Below, piece after piece: positions 45,529-55,499 of a DNA stretch of 64,000 bases. The stretch is from contig NZ_CVTB01000177.1 in assembly GCF_001050015.1 (NCBI RefSeq), positions 1 to 64,000 of the forward strand, given 5' to 3'. Every line of letters starts with the position of its first letter. Positions within the stretch are counted from its first letter, which is position 1. Under the pieces are notes generated by a model. That model searched no databases. It was not told the DNA's origin and saw only the letters and a list, made by a program, of their open reading frames with translations. The position numbers and the translations under genes were made by a program. Source of the DNA: Mycolicibacterium malmesburyense (GTDB lineage: Bacteria > Actinomycetota > Actinomycetes > Mycobacteriales > Mycobacteriaceae).

Positions 45529-46887
45529 TCAGACGAATCCGAACAGCGGCGGCAGCGCCAGCACCACGAACGCGGCCCACACTCCGTAGACCGGGAGGTA
45601 GCGGGTCTGCCACCGCTCGACGTCGCCGAATGGCCGCCGGCGCCGCAGGAAGCCGATCACCAGCCACGCCGACCAGGCCAGGTTGACCAGCAGCACCAGG
45701 TTCATCCCGAGCGCGGCGACCTTGTTCGGGCTGTAGCCGAACTCGGCGATGCGCATCAGCATCGCCGTGAGCATCAGCACGTCGACGGCCAACGCGCTGA
45801 GCACGAGAACCAGCTGCAGCCAATCGAATACGGTCGGCGGCGAGAGCGGGTCGCGGGCCGAGATCGCGTACAGCAGCAGCCCCAGCACCAGGACGAGGAT
45901 GAGGTCCATCAGGATCAGCAGGTCGCGGTCCACGCCGATGACGCTGCCCGCCGTCGAGAACGCGACCAGCAGCGCGAGCAGCATGACGGTCGTCAGCGGC
46001 GTGAACACCCGCGTCAGCACCGGGGCGATGTTCTCGATCACGTTCTGCTTGGCCTCGACCAACCAGGCCGCCACGAGTGTGGCCAGAGGCACGAAGATCG
46101 GCAGCGCCCAGTCGCCGACGAACTCCTCGAGGTCCACCCCGATGGCGTCGAACGCGCCGCCGGTCAACAGCAGCAGGACCGCGAGGCCGATCAGCAGCAG
46201 CGTGAGGTACACGACGAATTCACCGGTGAACCGGATGAAATCCATTCGGCGCGAATCGGATCGCCATCGTCCGCCGACATAGGCCAGCCCGACCAGTAGC
46301 CACAACACGATCGGCACGTGCATCCCGGCCAGGACCTCGGTGTCGGGATCGTCGAAGAAGTCGTCGCCGAACGGGAAGGCGTTGACGGCGACCGCCAGCA
46401 CCGCGGCCGGCGCCACGAGCAGCGCCCAGTGCCACCACCGCAGCCGTCTTTTCCACGCGAAATAGCCTGCCAGGAACGGGAATACGAAGAACGCCGCGTT
46501 TCGCCAGAACGTCAGGGTGTCGTCGAGCAGCGCCAAGCCCAGCCTGACCGCGATGCCCGCGCCGAGCCCGAGCGCGAGTACGACGAGCAGTTCGCGGTTC
46601 GGCCGGGCCGTCGGCCCCGCATCCTCGGAGACGAGCACCAGCTGCTTCCACAGCCGGTTGGAATGTTCGCGGGCGAACTCCCGCGAGATTGCGTCGACGT
46701 TGCCCATCCGCTTGACCGCGACGAGGAACGCCTCGTCGTCGGAGAGCCCGGCACGCGACAGGTCGGCGATCTGCTCGCGAAGATGGTCCTCCATCTCGTC
46801 GACGTCGGCCGCGGCGATCGCGCGGTGCCGCTGAACGTAGCCGCGCCACTGCGCGATCTGCGATTCGAGTTCGGTGTCCGCCCGCAT
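45529..46887 (-). CDS. Permease-prefix (PadR-linked) multi-pass membrane protein
   Basis: A 452-residue protein. Residues about 1-75 form a soluble helical domain (TELESQIAQWRGYVQRHRAI, VDEMEDHLREQIADL, VAVKRMGNVDAISREFAREH), the permease-prefix domain 1 pattern typical of genes next to PadR regulators. About ten hydrophobic helices follow. There is no transporter motif that I recognise. ATG 46887 overlaps the padR stop by one base (TGATG), so it is translated with the regulator. It is expected to be the regulator's target and has no clear homology to the emb genes. Confidence 0.78.
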   Translation of the reverse strand: MRADTELESQIAQWRGYVQRHRAIAAADVDEMEDHLREQIADLSRAGLSDDEAFLVAVKRMGNVDAISREFAREHSNRLWKQLVLVSEDAGPTARPNRELLVVLALGLGAGIAVRLGLALLDDTLTFWRNAAFFVFPFLAGYFAWKRRLRWWHWALLVAPAAVLAVAVNAFPFGDDFFDDPDTEVLAGMHVPIVLWLLVGLAYVGGRWRSDSRRMDFIRFTGEFVVYLTLLLIGLAVLLLLTGGAFDAIGVDLEEFVGDWALPIFVPLATLVAAWLVEAKQNVIENIAPVLTRVFTPLTTVMLLALLVAFSTAGSVIGVDRDLLILMDLILVLVLGLLLYAISARDPLSPPTVFDWLQLVLVLSALAVDVLMLTAMLMRIAEFGYSPNKVAALGMNLVLLVNLAWSAWLVIGFLRRRRPFGDVERWQTRYLPVYGVWAAFVVLALPPLFGFV

Positions 46888-47243
46888 CACGCCCACCCCG
46901 GTGCGACGTCCGCCGACAGGGGTTTCCACACGCGGTCCAGCGCCTCGGCGACGACGGTCCACTGCCGCCGCCGTTCGGCGAGCACCTCCCGCCCGGCCGC
47001 GGTGATGGCGTAGTGCTTGCGGCGGCGTCCGCCGTCGGAGACCCGCCAGTTCGCCGACACGTAGCCCTGGCGTTCCAGCCGGTGCAGCAGCGGGTACAGC
47101 ATGCCGTCCGTCCACTGCATCTGGCCGCCCGACAACTCGTTGACCCGCTTGATGAGCGCATAGCCGTATGACTCGCCCTCGGCGAGGATGCCGAGCACCA
47201 GCGGGGTGGCGGAGGCGGCCACGAGGTCCTTCTCGATGTGCAC
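46887..47243 (-). CDS. PadR-family transcriptional regulator
   Basis: A 118-residue winged-helix repressor: [48 protein letters not shown] and [23 protein letters not shown] are the PadR signatures. A short C-terminal helix handles dimerisation. GTG 47243 has GGAGG seven bases upstream. The upstream 30-60 bp hold two tandem palindromes, probably its operator. With the membrane protein it forms a coupled two-gene operon facing away from embA. Confidence 0.9.
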   Translation of the reverse strand: MHIEKDLVAASATPLVLGILAEGESYGYALIKRVNELSGGQMQWTDGMLYPLLHRLERQGYVSANWRVSDGGRRRKHYAITAAGREVLAERRRQWTVVAEALDRVWKPLSADVAPGWA

Positions 47244-47258
47244 GCCAAAGCCTCCTAT

Positions 47259-47295
47259 ACCTAGAGGTACTAGGTCATACCCTAGCAGCTCTAGG
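47259..47295. promoter_or_regulatory. Double palindromic operator between padR and embA
   Basis: ACCTAG-AGGTA-CTAGGT (47259-47275) and CCTAG-CAGCT-CTAGG (47281-47295) are perfect inverted repeats with the same 5-base spacer. Their centres are 21 bp apart (two helical turns), so dimers would bind the same face. They lie 16-52 bp before the padR start and 56-92 bp before the embA start (47351). A PadR operator is the best reading and could influence embAB too. No binding evidence. Confidence 0.6.
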
Positions 47296-47350
47296 CATGT
47301 CGGCCTGGCGTCACGGACTCCGCGGATTTCGTCGCCTACCATCGACGCTC

Positions 47351-50300
47351 GTGCCTGCTCATCGAATCGCGCGAGTGATCGCCGTCGTTGCAGGCATCGC
47401 CGGTGTGTTGCTGTGCGGGCTGGTCCCGCTGTTGCCGGTGAAGCAGACGACCGCCACCGTCCTGTGGCCACAAGGCACGGGGCCCGACGGGTTCGTCAGC
47501 GACATCACCGCCCCGCTGGTCTCCGGTGCGCCGCAGACCCTCGACATCTCCATTCCCTGTCAGGCGGTCGCCACGCTGCCGGACGACGGCGGCCTGGTCC
47601 TGTCGACCGTCCCACCCGGCGGCATCGACGCCAGCCGCAACGGCCTGTTCGTGCGCGCCACCGCCGACGTCGTGGTGGTCGCGTTCCGGGACTCGGTCGC
47701 CGCGGTCGCACCACGCCCGGCCGTCGAGGACGGCGCCTGCGGCACGCTGCACATCTGGGCCAACCCGGGTGAGGTCGGCGCCGACTTCATCGGTCTCCCC
47801 GGATCCGCGGGCACCCTGCCCGCCGAGGAGAAACCGCAGGTCGCCGGCGTCTTCACCGATATGGAAGTGGCGCCGCAGGACGGACTGTCGGCGCGTATCG
47901 ACGTCGACACCCGCTTCATCACCTCGCCCACCGCGCTCAAGCTCGCCGTGATGGTGCTGGGCGTCTTGTGCGTGATCGCGTCGATCGCCGCGTTGGCGGT
48001 GCTCGACCGCCACAGCGGGCGCCGCGTGCCGCGCGCCTGGCGCCGGTTCTGGCGCGTGGGCTTCTGGCACTGGATGGCCGACATCGGTGTCGTCGGCACG
48101 CTGCTGCTGTGGCACCTCATCGGTGCCCTCTCGTCGGACGACGGCTACAACCTCACCATCGCGCGGGTCTCCGCCGAGGCCGGCTACACCGCCAACTACT
48201 TCCGCTTCTTCGGCGCCTCTGAGGCCCCGTTCGACTGGTACCAGTCGCTGCTGGCCGCGTTCGCCTCGGTCAGCACCGCGAGCGTGTGGATGCGCGTGCC
48301 CGCGACCCTGGCCGCGATCGGCGCGTGGCTGATCGTCAGCCGCTGCATCCTTCCCCGCCTCGGCCGCGGACTGGCCGCCAATCGGGTGACGGCGTGGACG
48401 GCCGGGGCGGTCTTCCTCGCCGCGTGGCTGCCCTTCAACAACGGCCTGCGACCCGAACCGCTCATCGCGTTCGGCACCGTCGCGGTGTGGGTGCTGGTGG
48501 AGAACGCCGTCGCCACCCGGCGGACGTGGCCGGCGGCGCTGGCGATCATCGTCGCGGTCTTCAGCGTGACGCTGGCACCGCAGGGTCTGATCGCGATCGC
48601 CCCGCTTCTGGTCGGGGGCCGCGCGATCGTCGGCACCGTGCGCGCCCGCCGCCCCGTCGACGGCGTCCTGGCGCCGCTCGCCGCGCTGCTGAGCGCGCTC
48701 GCGCTGATCTTCGTGGTGGTGTTCCGCGACCAGACGCTGGCCACCGTGGCCGAGTCCGCCCGCATCAAGTACGTCGTCGGCCCGACTATCGCGTGGTACC
48801 AGGAGTTCCTGCGCTACTACTTCCTCACCGTCGAGGACAGTGTCGACTCGTCGCTGACCCGGCGGTTCGCGGTGCTGGTGCTGATGCTGTGCCTGTTCGG
48901 GATGCTCGCGGTGCTGCTGCGGCGTGGCGGTGTCGTCGGCATGGCGCGCGGCCCCGTCTGGCGCCTGATCGGGTCGACGGCGATCGGCCTTCTGCTGCTG
49001 ACGTTCACGCCCACCAAGTGGGCCGTGCAATTCGGTGGGTTCGCCGGGCTGGCCGGGGCGCTCGGGGCGGTGACGGCGTTCGCGTTCTCCCGCGTCGGGT
49101 TGCACAGCAGGCGAAATTTCGCGCTCTACGTCACCGCCCTGCTCTTCGTATTGGCTTGGGCCACATCGGGAATCAACGGCTGGTTTTACGTCGGCAACTA
49201 CGGCGTGCCGTGGTTCGACAAGCAACCGGTGATCGCCGGTGTTCCCGTGACCGGCATCTTCCTCGCGCTCGCGATCGTTACCGGACTGCTCGCGGGATGG
49301 CTGCACTTCCGCATGGACTACGCCGGGCACACGGAGGTCGCCAACACCAAGCGCAACCGTGTGCTGGCGTCGACTCCGCTGCTCGTGGTGGCGACGATCA
49401 TGGTGGTGCTCGAGGTCGGCTCGATGACCAAGGGCGCGGTACAGCGCTATCCCGTCTACACCACCGCCAAGGCCAACGTTTCCGCGCTGAAGTCCGGGCT
49501 CTCGGACACCAGCTGCGCGATGGCCGACGACGTGTTGGTGGAGCCGGATACGAATGCCGGGATGCTGCAACCGGTTCCGGGGCAACGCTTCGGTGAGTAC
49601 GGCCCGCTCGGCGGTGAAGATCCGGTCGGCTTCAACCCCAACGGCGTCAGCGACACCCTCGAACCGCCCGAGCCGATCACCGCCAACCCGGGCACGGTCA
49701 ACTCGGACGGCTCGCCGAACGAACCGAACATCGGCATCGGGTTCGCCGCGGGCACCGGCGGCGGCTACGGACCCGTCGGCGTTAACGGTTCGAATGTGTT
49801 CCTGCCGTTCGGACTCGACCCCGAACGCACGCCGGTGATGGGTAGCTACGACGAGAACACCCTCGCGGCCAAGGTGACGTCGGCGTGGTACCAGCTACCG
49901 CCCCGCACCCCGGACCGGCCGCTGGTCAGCCTCGCCGCCGCGGGCGCGATCTGGTTCTACGAGGAAGACGGCTCGTTCAACTACGGGCAGTCGCTCAAGC
50001 TGCAATGGGGTGTGCACCAACCCGACGGCAGCTACACGCCGCTGAACGAGGTGCAGCCGATCGACGTCGGCCCAGGGCCTCAAAAGGCCTGGCGCAACCT
50101 GCGTTTCCCGCTCACGACCGCGCCGCCGGAGGCGAACGTCGCGCGGATCGTGGCCGACGACCCCAACCTGTCCACCGACCAGTGGTTCGCGTTCACCCCG
50201 CCGCGGGTGCCGGTGCTGGTGACCGCGCAGGAGTTCCTCGGCTCGCAGACGCCGGTGTTGATGGACATCGCGACGGCCGCGAATTTCCCGTGCCAGCGCC

Positions 50301-50611
50301 CGTTCTCCGAACGCCTCGGCATCGCCGAACTGCCGGAGTACCGCATCCTTCCGAACCTCAAGCAGGTGGTGGTGTCGTCGAACCAGTGGCAGTCGGCCCA
50401 GGACGGCGGCCCGTTCCTGTTCATCCAGGCGCTGTTGCGCACGGCGACGGTCCCCACTTACCTGCGTGACGACTGGTACCGCGACTGGGGTTCGATCGAG
50501 CGCTACCTGCGGGTGGTGCCCGCATCCGAGGCGCCGGACGCCGTCGTCGAACAAAAAACGGAGCGCGTGTTCGGTTGGAGCCGAAACGGACCCATCAGGG
50601 CGCTGCCATGA
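47351..50611 (+). CDS. embA: Arabinosyltransferase A (EmbA)
   Basis: A 1086-residue GT-C arabinosyltransferase that with EmbB makes the hexaarabinofuranosyl termini of arabinogalactan. The N-terminal [10 protein letters not shown] strand precedes the membrane region. The catalytic loop is [28 protein letters not shown], and the C-terminal domain includes [20 protein letters not shown] 47351 ([13 protein letters not shown]) matches the homologue start; ATG 47297 would add 18 residues and overlap the operator region. The stop overlaps the embB start (ATGA). Confidence 0.94.
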   Translation: MPAHRIARVIAVVAGIAGVLLCGLVPLLPVKQTTATVLWPQGTGPDGFVSDITAPLVSGAPQTLDISIPCQAVATLPDDGGLVLSTVPPGGIDASRNGLFVRATADVVVVAFRDSVAAVAPRPAVEDGACGTLHIWANPGEVGADFIGLPGSAGTLPAEEKPQVAGVFTDMEVAPQDGLSARIDVDTRFITSPTALKLAVMVLGVLCVIASIAALAVLDRHSGRRVPRAWRRFWRVGFWHWMADIGVVGTLLLWHLIGALSSDDGYNLTIARVSAEAGYTANYFRFFGASEAPFDWYQSLLAAFASVSTASVWMRVPATLAAIGAWLIVSRCILPRLGRGLAANRVTAWTAGAVFLAAWLPFNNGLRPEPLIAFGTVAVWVLVENAVATRRTWPAALAIIVAVFSVTLAPQGLIAIAPLLVGGRAIVGTVRARRPVDGVLAPLAALLSALALIFVVVFRDQTLATVAESARIKYVVGPTIAWYQEFLRYYFLTVEDSVDSSLTRRFAVLVLMLCLFGMLAVLLRRGGVVGMARGPVWRLIGSTAIGLLLLTFTPTKWAVQFGGFAGLAGALGAVTAFAFSRVGLHSRRNFALYVTALLFVLAWATSGINGWFYVGNYGVPWFDKQPVIAGVPVTGIFLALAIVTGLLAGWLHFRMDYAGHTEVANTKRNRVLASTPLLVVATIMVVLEVGSMTKGAVQRYPVYTTAKANVSALKSGLSDTSCAMADDVLVEPDTNAGMLQPVPGQRFGEYGPLGGEDPVGFNPNGVSDTLEPPEPITANPGTVNSDGSPNEPNIGIGFAAGTGGGYGPVGVNGSNVFLPFGLDPERTPVMGSYDENTLAAKVTSAWYQLPPRTPDRPLVSLAAAGAIWFYEEDGSFNYGQSLKLQWGVHQPDGSYTPLNEVQPIDVGPGPQKAWRNLRFPLTTAPPEANVARIVADDPNLSTDQWFAFTPPRVPVLVTAQEFLGSQTPVLMDIATAANFPCQRPFSERLGIAELPEYRILPNLKQVVVSSNQWQSAQDGGPFLFIQALLRTATVPTYLRDDWYRDWGSIERYLRVVPASEAPDAVVEQKTERVFGWSRNGPIRALP

Positions 50612-53600
50612 GCCAGGCATCGAGTTCCGACGTGCGGATCGCCCGCTGGGTGGCGGCGATCGCGGGGTTGATCGGCTTCGTGCTGTCGGTGGCCACGCCC
50701 CTGCTTCCGGTGCAACAGACCACCGCGACGCTGAACTGGCCGCAACAGGATCGGCTCGACAGCGTCACCGCGCCGTTGATCACCCAGACCCCGGTGCGCA
50801 TGACGGTGACGGTGCCCTGCGATGTCGTCCGGTCGATGCCGCCGCGCGGCGGGCTGGTGTTGGGGACGGCACCGCAGGACGGTAAGCAGGCCGCGCTGCA
50901 GAGCCTGTTCGTCACGGTAAACGCGCAACGCGTCGACATCACCGACCGAAACGTGGTGGTGGCCAGCGTGCCCCGGGCGCGTGTCGTCGGAACCGACGGC
51001 GCCCCCGGCTGTTCGCGCATCGAGATCACGTCCTCCGAGGAGGGCACGTTCGCGACGTTCGTCGGGCTGACGAGACCCGACGGCTCGCCGCAGTACACCG
51101 GCTTCCCCGACCCGAACCTGCGTCCCGCCATCGTCGGGGTGTTCACCGACCTGACCGGACCCGCGCCGCCGGGGTTGAGCCTGTCGGCGGAGATCGACAC
51201 CCGATTCACCACGGAGCCAACGCCGTTGAAGCTGGCGGCGATGGTACTGGCCATCGTGTCCACGGTGATGGCGCTGCTGGCGCTGTGGCGGCTGGACCGC
51301 ATGGACGGCAGGCGGATGCGCCGGCTGGTCCCGCAGCGATGGCGCACGTTCACGCCCACCGACGCCGTCGTCATCGGCGGCTTCGCGGCCTGGCACGTGA
51401 TCGGGGCCAACTCGTCTGACGACGGCTACATCCTGGGCATGGCGCGGGTGGCCGGCCACGCCGGGTACATGTCGAACTACTTCCGGTGGTTCGGCAGCCC
51501 CGAGGACCCGTTCGGGTGGTACTACAACCTGCTGGCGATGATGACCAGCGTCAGCGACGCGAGCATCTGGATGCGGCTTCCCAACTTGGTGTGCGGAATC
51601 GTGTGCTGGCTGTTGCTCTCTCGCGAGGTGTTGCCTCGCCTGGGCCCCGCCGTCGCCGCGAGCAAGCCCGCGCTGTGGGCCGCGGGCCTGGTGCTGCTGG
51701 CGGCGTGGATGCCGTTCAACAACGGCCTGCGCCCGGAGGGCCAGATCGCCACCGGCGCGCTGATCACCTATGTGCTGATCGAGCGGGCCATCACCTCGGG
51801 GCGCCTCACACCCGCTGCGTTCGCGATCATCACCGCGGCGTTCACGCTCGGCATCCAGCCGACGGGCCTGATCGCGGTGGCCGCGCTGATGGCCGGCGGT
51901 CGCCCGCTACTGCGCATCCTCGTGCGCCGCCGCCAGGTGGTGGGCGTCTGGCCGCTTGTATTGCCGCTGCTGGCCGCGGGCACGGTGATCCTGACCGTGG
52001 TCTTCTTCGACCAGACCATCGCAACCGTGTTGGAAGCCACCAGGATTCGCACCGACATCGGGCCGAACCAGGAGTGGTACACCGAGAACCTGCGCTACTA
52101 CTACCTGATCCTGCCGACGGTCGACGGCTCGCTGTCGCGCCGGTTCGGCTTCCTGATCACCGCGCTGTCGCTGTTCGCCTCGATGTTCATCATGCTGCGG
52201 CGCGGCCGGGTGCCCGGGGTGGCACGGGGCCCGGCGTGGCGGCTGATGGGGATCATCCTCGGCACCATATTCTTCCTGATGTTCACCCCGACCAAATGGG
52301 TGCATCACTTCGGGCTGTTCGCCGCCGTGGGTGCCGCGATGGCGGCGCTGGTGACGGTGTTGGTGTCGCCGAAGGTGTTGGCTTGGTCGCGCAACCGGAT
52401 GGCGTTCCTCGCAGCCGTACTGTTCGTGCTCGCACTGACTTTCGCGACCACCAACGGCTGGTGGTATGTCTCTAGCTACGGCGTGCCGTTCAACAACGAC
52501 GAGCCGAGGATCGGCGGCATCACGGTCAGCACCATCTTCTTCGCGCTGTTCGCGGTGGCGGCCATATGGGCGGCCTTACTGCACTTCTCGTCCCGGACCC
52601 GCGGTGAGGGCCGCATCGCGCGGGCGCTGACCGCGGCGCCGATCCCGGTGGTCGCGGGCTTCATGGTGGTGGTGTTCGTCGGTTCGATGCTCGTCGGCGT
52701 GGTGCGCCAGTACCCGACGTATTCGAACGCGTGGGCCAACCTGCGCGCCTTCACCGGCGGCTGCGGCCTGGCCGACGACGTGCTCGTCGAACCGAACGCC
52801 AACGACGGGTTCCTGACGCCGCTGCCCGGGGATTACGGGCCGCTGGGACCGCTGGGCGGCGTCGGACCGGTCGGGTTCACCGCCGACGGCGTGCCGGAAA
52901 AAATTGTGGCCGAGGCGATCCGGGTGAACCTGCCGATGCCGGGCACCGACTACGACTGGGATCAGCCGACCGAGCTCGAGACTCCCGGGGTCAACGGCTC
53001 GACCGTGCCGTTGCCGTACGGGCTCGACCCGAACAAGGTGCCGCTGGCCGGAAGCTACGTCGAAGGCCCGCAACAGGAGAGCACGTTGGCCTCGGCGTGG
53101 TACGAACTGCCGCCCGCCGACGACGCGCACCCACTCGTGGTCGTTACCGCCGCCGGAACCATCACCGGCGACAGCGTGTTCAACGGGCGCACCGAAGGCG
53201 AGGCCGTCGAGCTGGAGTATGCGCGGCGCGGACCCGACGGTGCGCTGGTGCCCGCCGGACGGATGGTGCCCTACGACCTCGGACCGATTCCGTCGTGGCG
53301 CAATCTGCGCTTCCCCCGCGCCGACATTCCGTCCGACGCCGTCGCCGTTCGCGTCATCGCCGAGGATCGTTCGCTCACACAGGGCGACTGGCTGGCGGTC
53401 ACCCCGCCGCGGGTGCCGGAGTTGCGGTCGGTGCAGGAGTACGTCGGGTCCGAGCAGCCGGTGCTGATGGACTGGGCCGTGGGCCTGGCCTTCCCTTGCC
53501 AACAGCCGATGCTGCACGCCAACGGCGTCACCGACATTCCGAAGTTCCGCATCACCCCGGACTACAACGCCAAGCGCAAGGACACCGACACCTGGCAGGA

Positions 53601-53817
53601 CGGCCTCAACGGCGGGCTGCTCGGAATCACCGATCTGCTGCTGCGCGCGCACGTGATGGCGACGTATCTGTCCGAGGACTGGGGCCGCGACTGGGGCTCG
53701 CTGCGCAGGTTCGAGATGACGCCCGACGCCCAAGGAGCGAGGCCGGCCACGCTGGACTTCGGCACGGCCACGCACAGCGGCCTGTACAGCCCGGGCCACA
53801 TCCGCATCAAGCCGTAA
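50608..53817 (+). CDS. embB: Arabinosyltransferase B (EmbB), ethambutol target
   Basis: A 1069-residue GT-C enzyme and partner of EmbA. It has the N-terminal [10 protein letters not shown], then the membrane region with catalytic loop [29 protein letters not shown]. This contains the ethambutol-resistance-determining region; the M. tuberculosis Met306 equivalent is Met288 here and is retained, as in susceptible enzymes. The C-terminal carbohydrate-binding region starts near residue 715 and ends [17 protein letters not shown]. Four-base overlap with embA. Confidence 0.95.
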   Translation: MSQASSSDVRIARWVAAIAGLIGFVLSVATPLLPVQQTTATLNWPQQDRLDSVTAPLITQTPVRMTVTVPCDVVRSMPPRGGLVLGTAPQDGKQAALQSLFVTVNAQRVDITDRNVVVASVPRARVVGTDGAPGCSRIEITSSEEGTFATFVGLTRPDGSPQYTGFPDPNLRPAIVGVFTDLTGPAPPGLSLSAEIDTRFTTEPTPLKLAAMVLAIVSTVMALLALWRLDRMDGRRMRRLVPQRWRTFTPTDAVVIGGFAAWHVIGANSSDDGYILGMARVAGHAGYMSNYFRWFGSPEDPFGWYYNLLAMMTSVSDASIWMRLPNLVCGIVCWLLLSREVLPRLGPAVAASKPALWAAGLVLLAAWMPFNNGLRPEGQIATGALITYVLIERAITSGRLTPAAFAIITAAFTLGIQPTGLIAVAALMAGGRPLLRILVRRRQVVGVWPLVLPLLAAGTVILTVVFFDQTIATVLEATRIRTDIGPNQEWYTENLRYYYLILPTVDGSLSRRFGFLITALSLFASMFIMLRRGRVPGVARGPAWRLMGIILGTIFFLMFTPTKWVHHFGLFAAVGAAMAALVTVLVSPKVLAWSRNRMAFLAAVLFVLALTFATTNGWWYVSSYGVPFNNDEPRIGGITVSTIFFALFAVAAIWAALLHFSSRTRGEGRIARALTAAPIPVVAGFMVVVFVGSMLVGVVRQYPTYSNAWANLRAFTGGCGLADDVLVEPNANDGFLTPLPGDYGPLGPLGGVGPVGFTADGVPEKIVAEAIRVNLPMPGTDYDWDQPTELETPGVNGSTVPLPYGLDPNKVPLAGSYVEGPQQESTLASAWYELPPADDAHPLVVVTAAGTITGDSVFNGRTEGEAVELEYARRGPDGALVPAGRMVPYDLGPIPSWRNLRFPRADIPSDAVAVRVIAEDRSLTQGDWLAVTPPRVPELRSVQEYVGSEQPVLMDWAVGLAFPCQQPMLHANGVTDIPKFRITPDYNAKRKDTDTWQDGLNGGLLGITDLLLRAHVMATYLSEDWGRDWGSLRRFEMTPDAQGARPATLDFGTATHSGLYSPGHIRIKP

Positions 53818-53847
53818 CGTGTCCGCAAGTGCTCTAGCCTGTGTGCC

Positions 53848-54756
53848 GTGGACCGGATACGGTGGGGCGCCGCGACACTCACGCGTGCGGTCGAGTGGCA
53901 GGTCGACACCTTGCCGAAGGCGGTGTTCCCGCACACCCCAGCACAGGCGTGGACCGACCACGCCGACGAGTTCTCACCGACCTATTGGACAGACGCCGGA
54001 TGGCGCATTGCGCTGCAGATCTGGGTGATCGAGGTCGACGGGCTCACGGTGCTGATCGACACCGGCGCGGGCAACGGCAAGAGCAGGCCGCGGATGGCGG
54101 TGCTCTCCGACCTGCAGACCGGGTTCCTGGACGCGCTGACCACCGCCGGCCTCGACCCCGCCGACGTCGACGTCGTCGTCAACACGCACCTGCACTTCGA
54201 CCACGTCGGCTGGAATACACTGCGACACAACGGCTCCTGGGTTCCCGCCTTCCCCAACGCCCGCTATCTGATCTCGGAGGCCGACTACCGGCATTTCGGT
54301 CCCGGCGGGCCCGCCCAGACGTCGACACCGCTCACCGAAGACGAGGAGTCCGTTCGGCAGCACGTCCTAACCGTGTTCACCGACAGCGTTTCTCCGGTGC
54401 AGGAGCAGATCGAGTTGTGGTCGGGCGACTTTCAGCTCAGCGAGTCGCTGTGGCTGCGCCCCGCGCCGGGACACACGCCGGGGTCGTCGGTGGTGTGGCT
54501 CGACGCCGGCAGGCCCGCGGTGTTCGTCGGCGATCTGACCCATTGCCCCATCCAGGTCCTCAGGCCCGCCGACCCGTGCGGGTGGGACGAGGACTTCGCG
54601 GCGGCAGCGGTGACCCGCAAGCGCATCCTGACCGAGGCCTCGCGGCGACGTGCCGCAGTGGTGCCCGCCCACTATCCGGGCCACGGTGGCGCCACCGTCA
54701 TCGCACGCGGTGACGCCTTCATGTTCCACGACTGGCTCCCGTTTCCGCCGATCTGA
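53848..54756 (+). CDS. Metallo-beta-lactamase-fold hydrolase
   Basis: A 302-residue MBL-fold enzyme of the quorum-lactonase-like/GloB group. It has zinc-binding NTHLHFDHVGWN (about residues 115-126), then APGHTPGSSVVW, FVGDLTHCP and VPAHYPGHGG. There is no signal peptide, so it is cytosolic. The substrate is not deducible; lactones and thioesters are typical of the family. GTG 53848 lies 30 bp after embB, possibly in the same transcript. A UUCG hairpin overlaps its stop. Confidence 0.82.
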   Translation: MDRIRWGAATLTRAVEWQVDTLPKAVFPHTPAQAWTDHADEFSPTYWTDAGWRIALQIWVIEVDGLTVLIDTGAGNGKSRPRMAVLSDLQTGFLDALTTAGLDPADVDVVVNTHLHFDHVGWNTLRHNGSWVPAFPNARYLISEADYRHFGPGGPAQTSTPLTEDEESVRQHVLTVFTDSVSPVQEQIELWSGDFQLSESLWLRPAPGHTPGSSVVWLDAGRPAVFVGDLTHCPIQVLRPADPCGWDEDFAAAAVTRKRILTEASRRRAAVVPAHYPGHGGATVIARGDAFMFHDWLPFPPI

Positions 54757-54768
54757 ATTTTCGAATTC
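54755..54768 (+). terminator. UUCG tetraloop hairpin at the MBL gene stop
   Basis: GAATT-TTCG-AATTC forms a 5-bp stem with the stable UUCG tetraloop, starting inside the TGA stop. It is AT-rich and lacks a T-tract, so it may be a weak terminator or an RNA processing site. The rest of the 119-bp gap to folE is AT-rich (TACTGAATATCGG near 54801) and probably holds the folE promoter; GAGGAGG sits 5 bases before the folE ATG. Confidence 0.4.
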
Positions 54769-54875
54769 AACTGACGGCACTGTAAAGCCTCTGCTAGTAC
54801 TGAATATCGGCTGCCAGATGGACTTCCGACAGCAAACTGTTTGCGGCGCTTTCTGCTCATCGCGAGGAGGCATTC

Positions 54876-55499
54876 ATGTTGCAGTCCTTCGAGGCGCCGC
54901 ATACGGGTAACGGCCAACGGCCGAGGGTCCGCGTTTTCAACCAGGAGGCCGTCGAAGCCGCGATATTCGATTTACTCGTCGCGCTCGGCGAAGACCCGCA
55001 CCGCGACGGTCTGCGGCAGACTCCGGCCCGCGTGGCAAGGGCCTACCGGGAGACGTTTGCGGGCCTGTACAGCGATCCCGACGACGTTCTCACGACGATG
55101 TTCGACGAAAATCACGGCGAGCTCGTGTTGGTTAAGCAAATTCCGATGTACTCCACGTGCGAACATCACCTGGTTTCTTTTCACGGAGTCGCCCATGTCG
55201 GCTATCTTCCCGGCGAGGATGGGCGGGTCACCGGCCTGTCGAAAATCGCGCGCCTGGTCGACCTTTATGCCCGCCGTCCACAGGTGCAGGAACGGCTGAC
55301 CGGGCAAATAGCCGAAGCGGTTATGAACAAATTGCATCCGCGCGGCGTAATCGTCGTCATTGAGGCCGAACACCTGTGCATGGCGATGCGCGGTGTGCGC
55401 AAACCCGGCGCCGTGACGACGACGTCCGCGGTCCGCGGCCAGTTCCAGACCGATCCGGCGTCACGGGCCGAGGCGCTGCATCTCCTCTTACAGAGGTGA
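54876..55499 (+). CDS. folE: GTP cyclohydrolase I (FolE), apparent second copy
   Basis: A 207-residue enzyme making 7,8-dihydroneopterin triphosphate from GTP. It is zinc-dependent, with [12 protein letters not shown] and [13 protein letters not shown] supplying the two cysteines and the histidine. [22 protein letters not shown] and [10 protein letters not shown] are strongly conserved FolE segments. The usual mycobacterial folE lies beside ftsH and folP elsewhere, so this is probably a paralogue, though that cannot be checked here. Codon third positions look less GC-rich than in neighbours (for example ATATTCGATTTACTC near 54961). Its stop overlaps the MFS start by one base. Confidence 0.88.
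   Translation: MLQSFEAPHTGNGQRPRVRVFNQEAVEAAIFDLLVALGEDPHRDGLRQTPARVARAYRETFAGLYSDPDDVLTTMFDENHGELVLVKQIPMYSTCEHHLVSFHGVAHVGYLPGEDGRVTGLSKIARLVDLYARRPQVQERLTGQIAEAVMNKLHPRGVIVVIEAEHLCMAMRGVRKPGAVTTTSAVRGQFQTDPASRAEALHLLLQR

Noticed and set aside
47336..49585. 749-residue minus-strand frame antisense to embA
   Set aside because: His/Arg/Asp-rich composition typical of GC-rich antisense frames; embA on the plus strand is clearly real.
51469..51471. Possible intrinsic ethambutol resistance in EmbB
   Set aside because: The Met306-equivalent (Met288) and surrounding loop match the susceptible type, so no resistance is predicted from this position.
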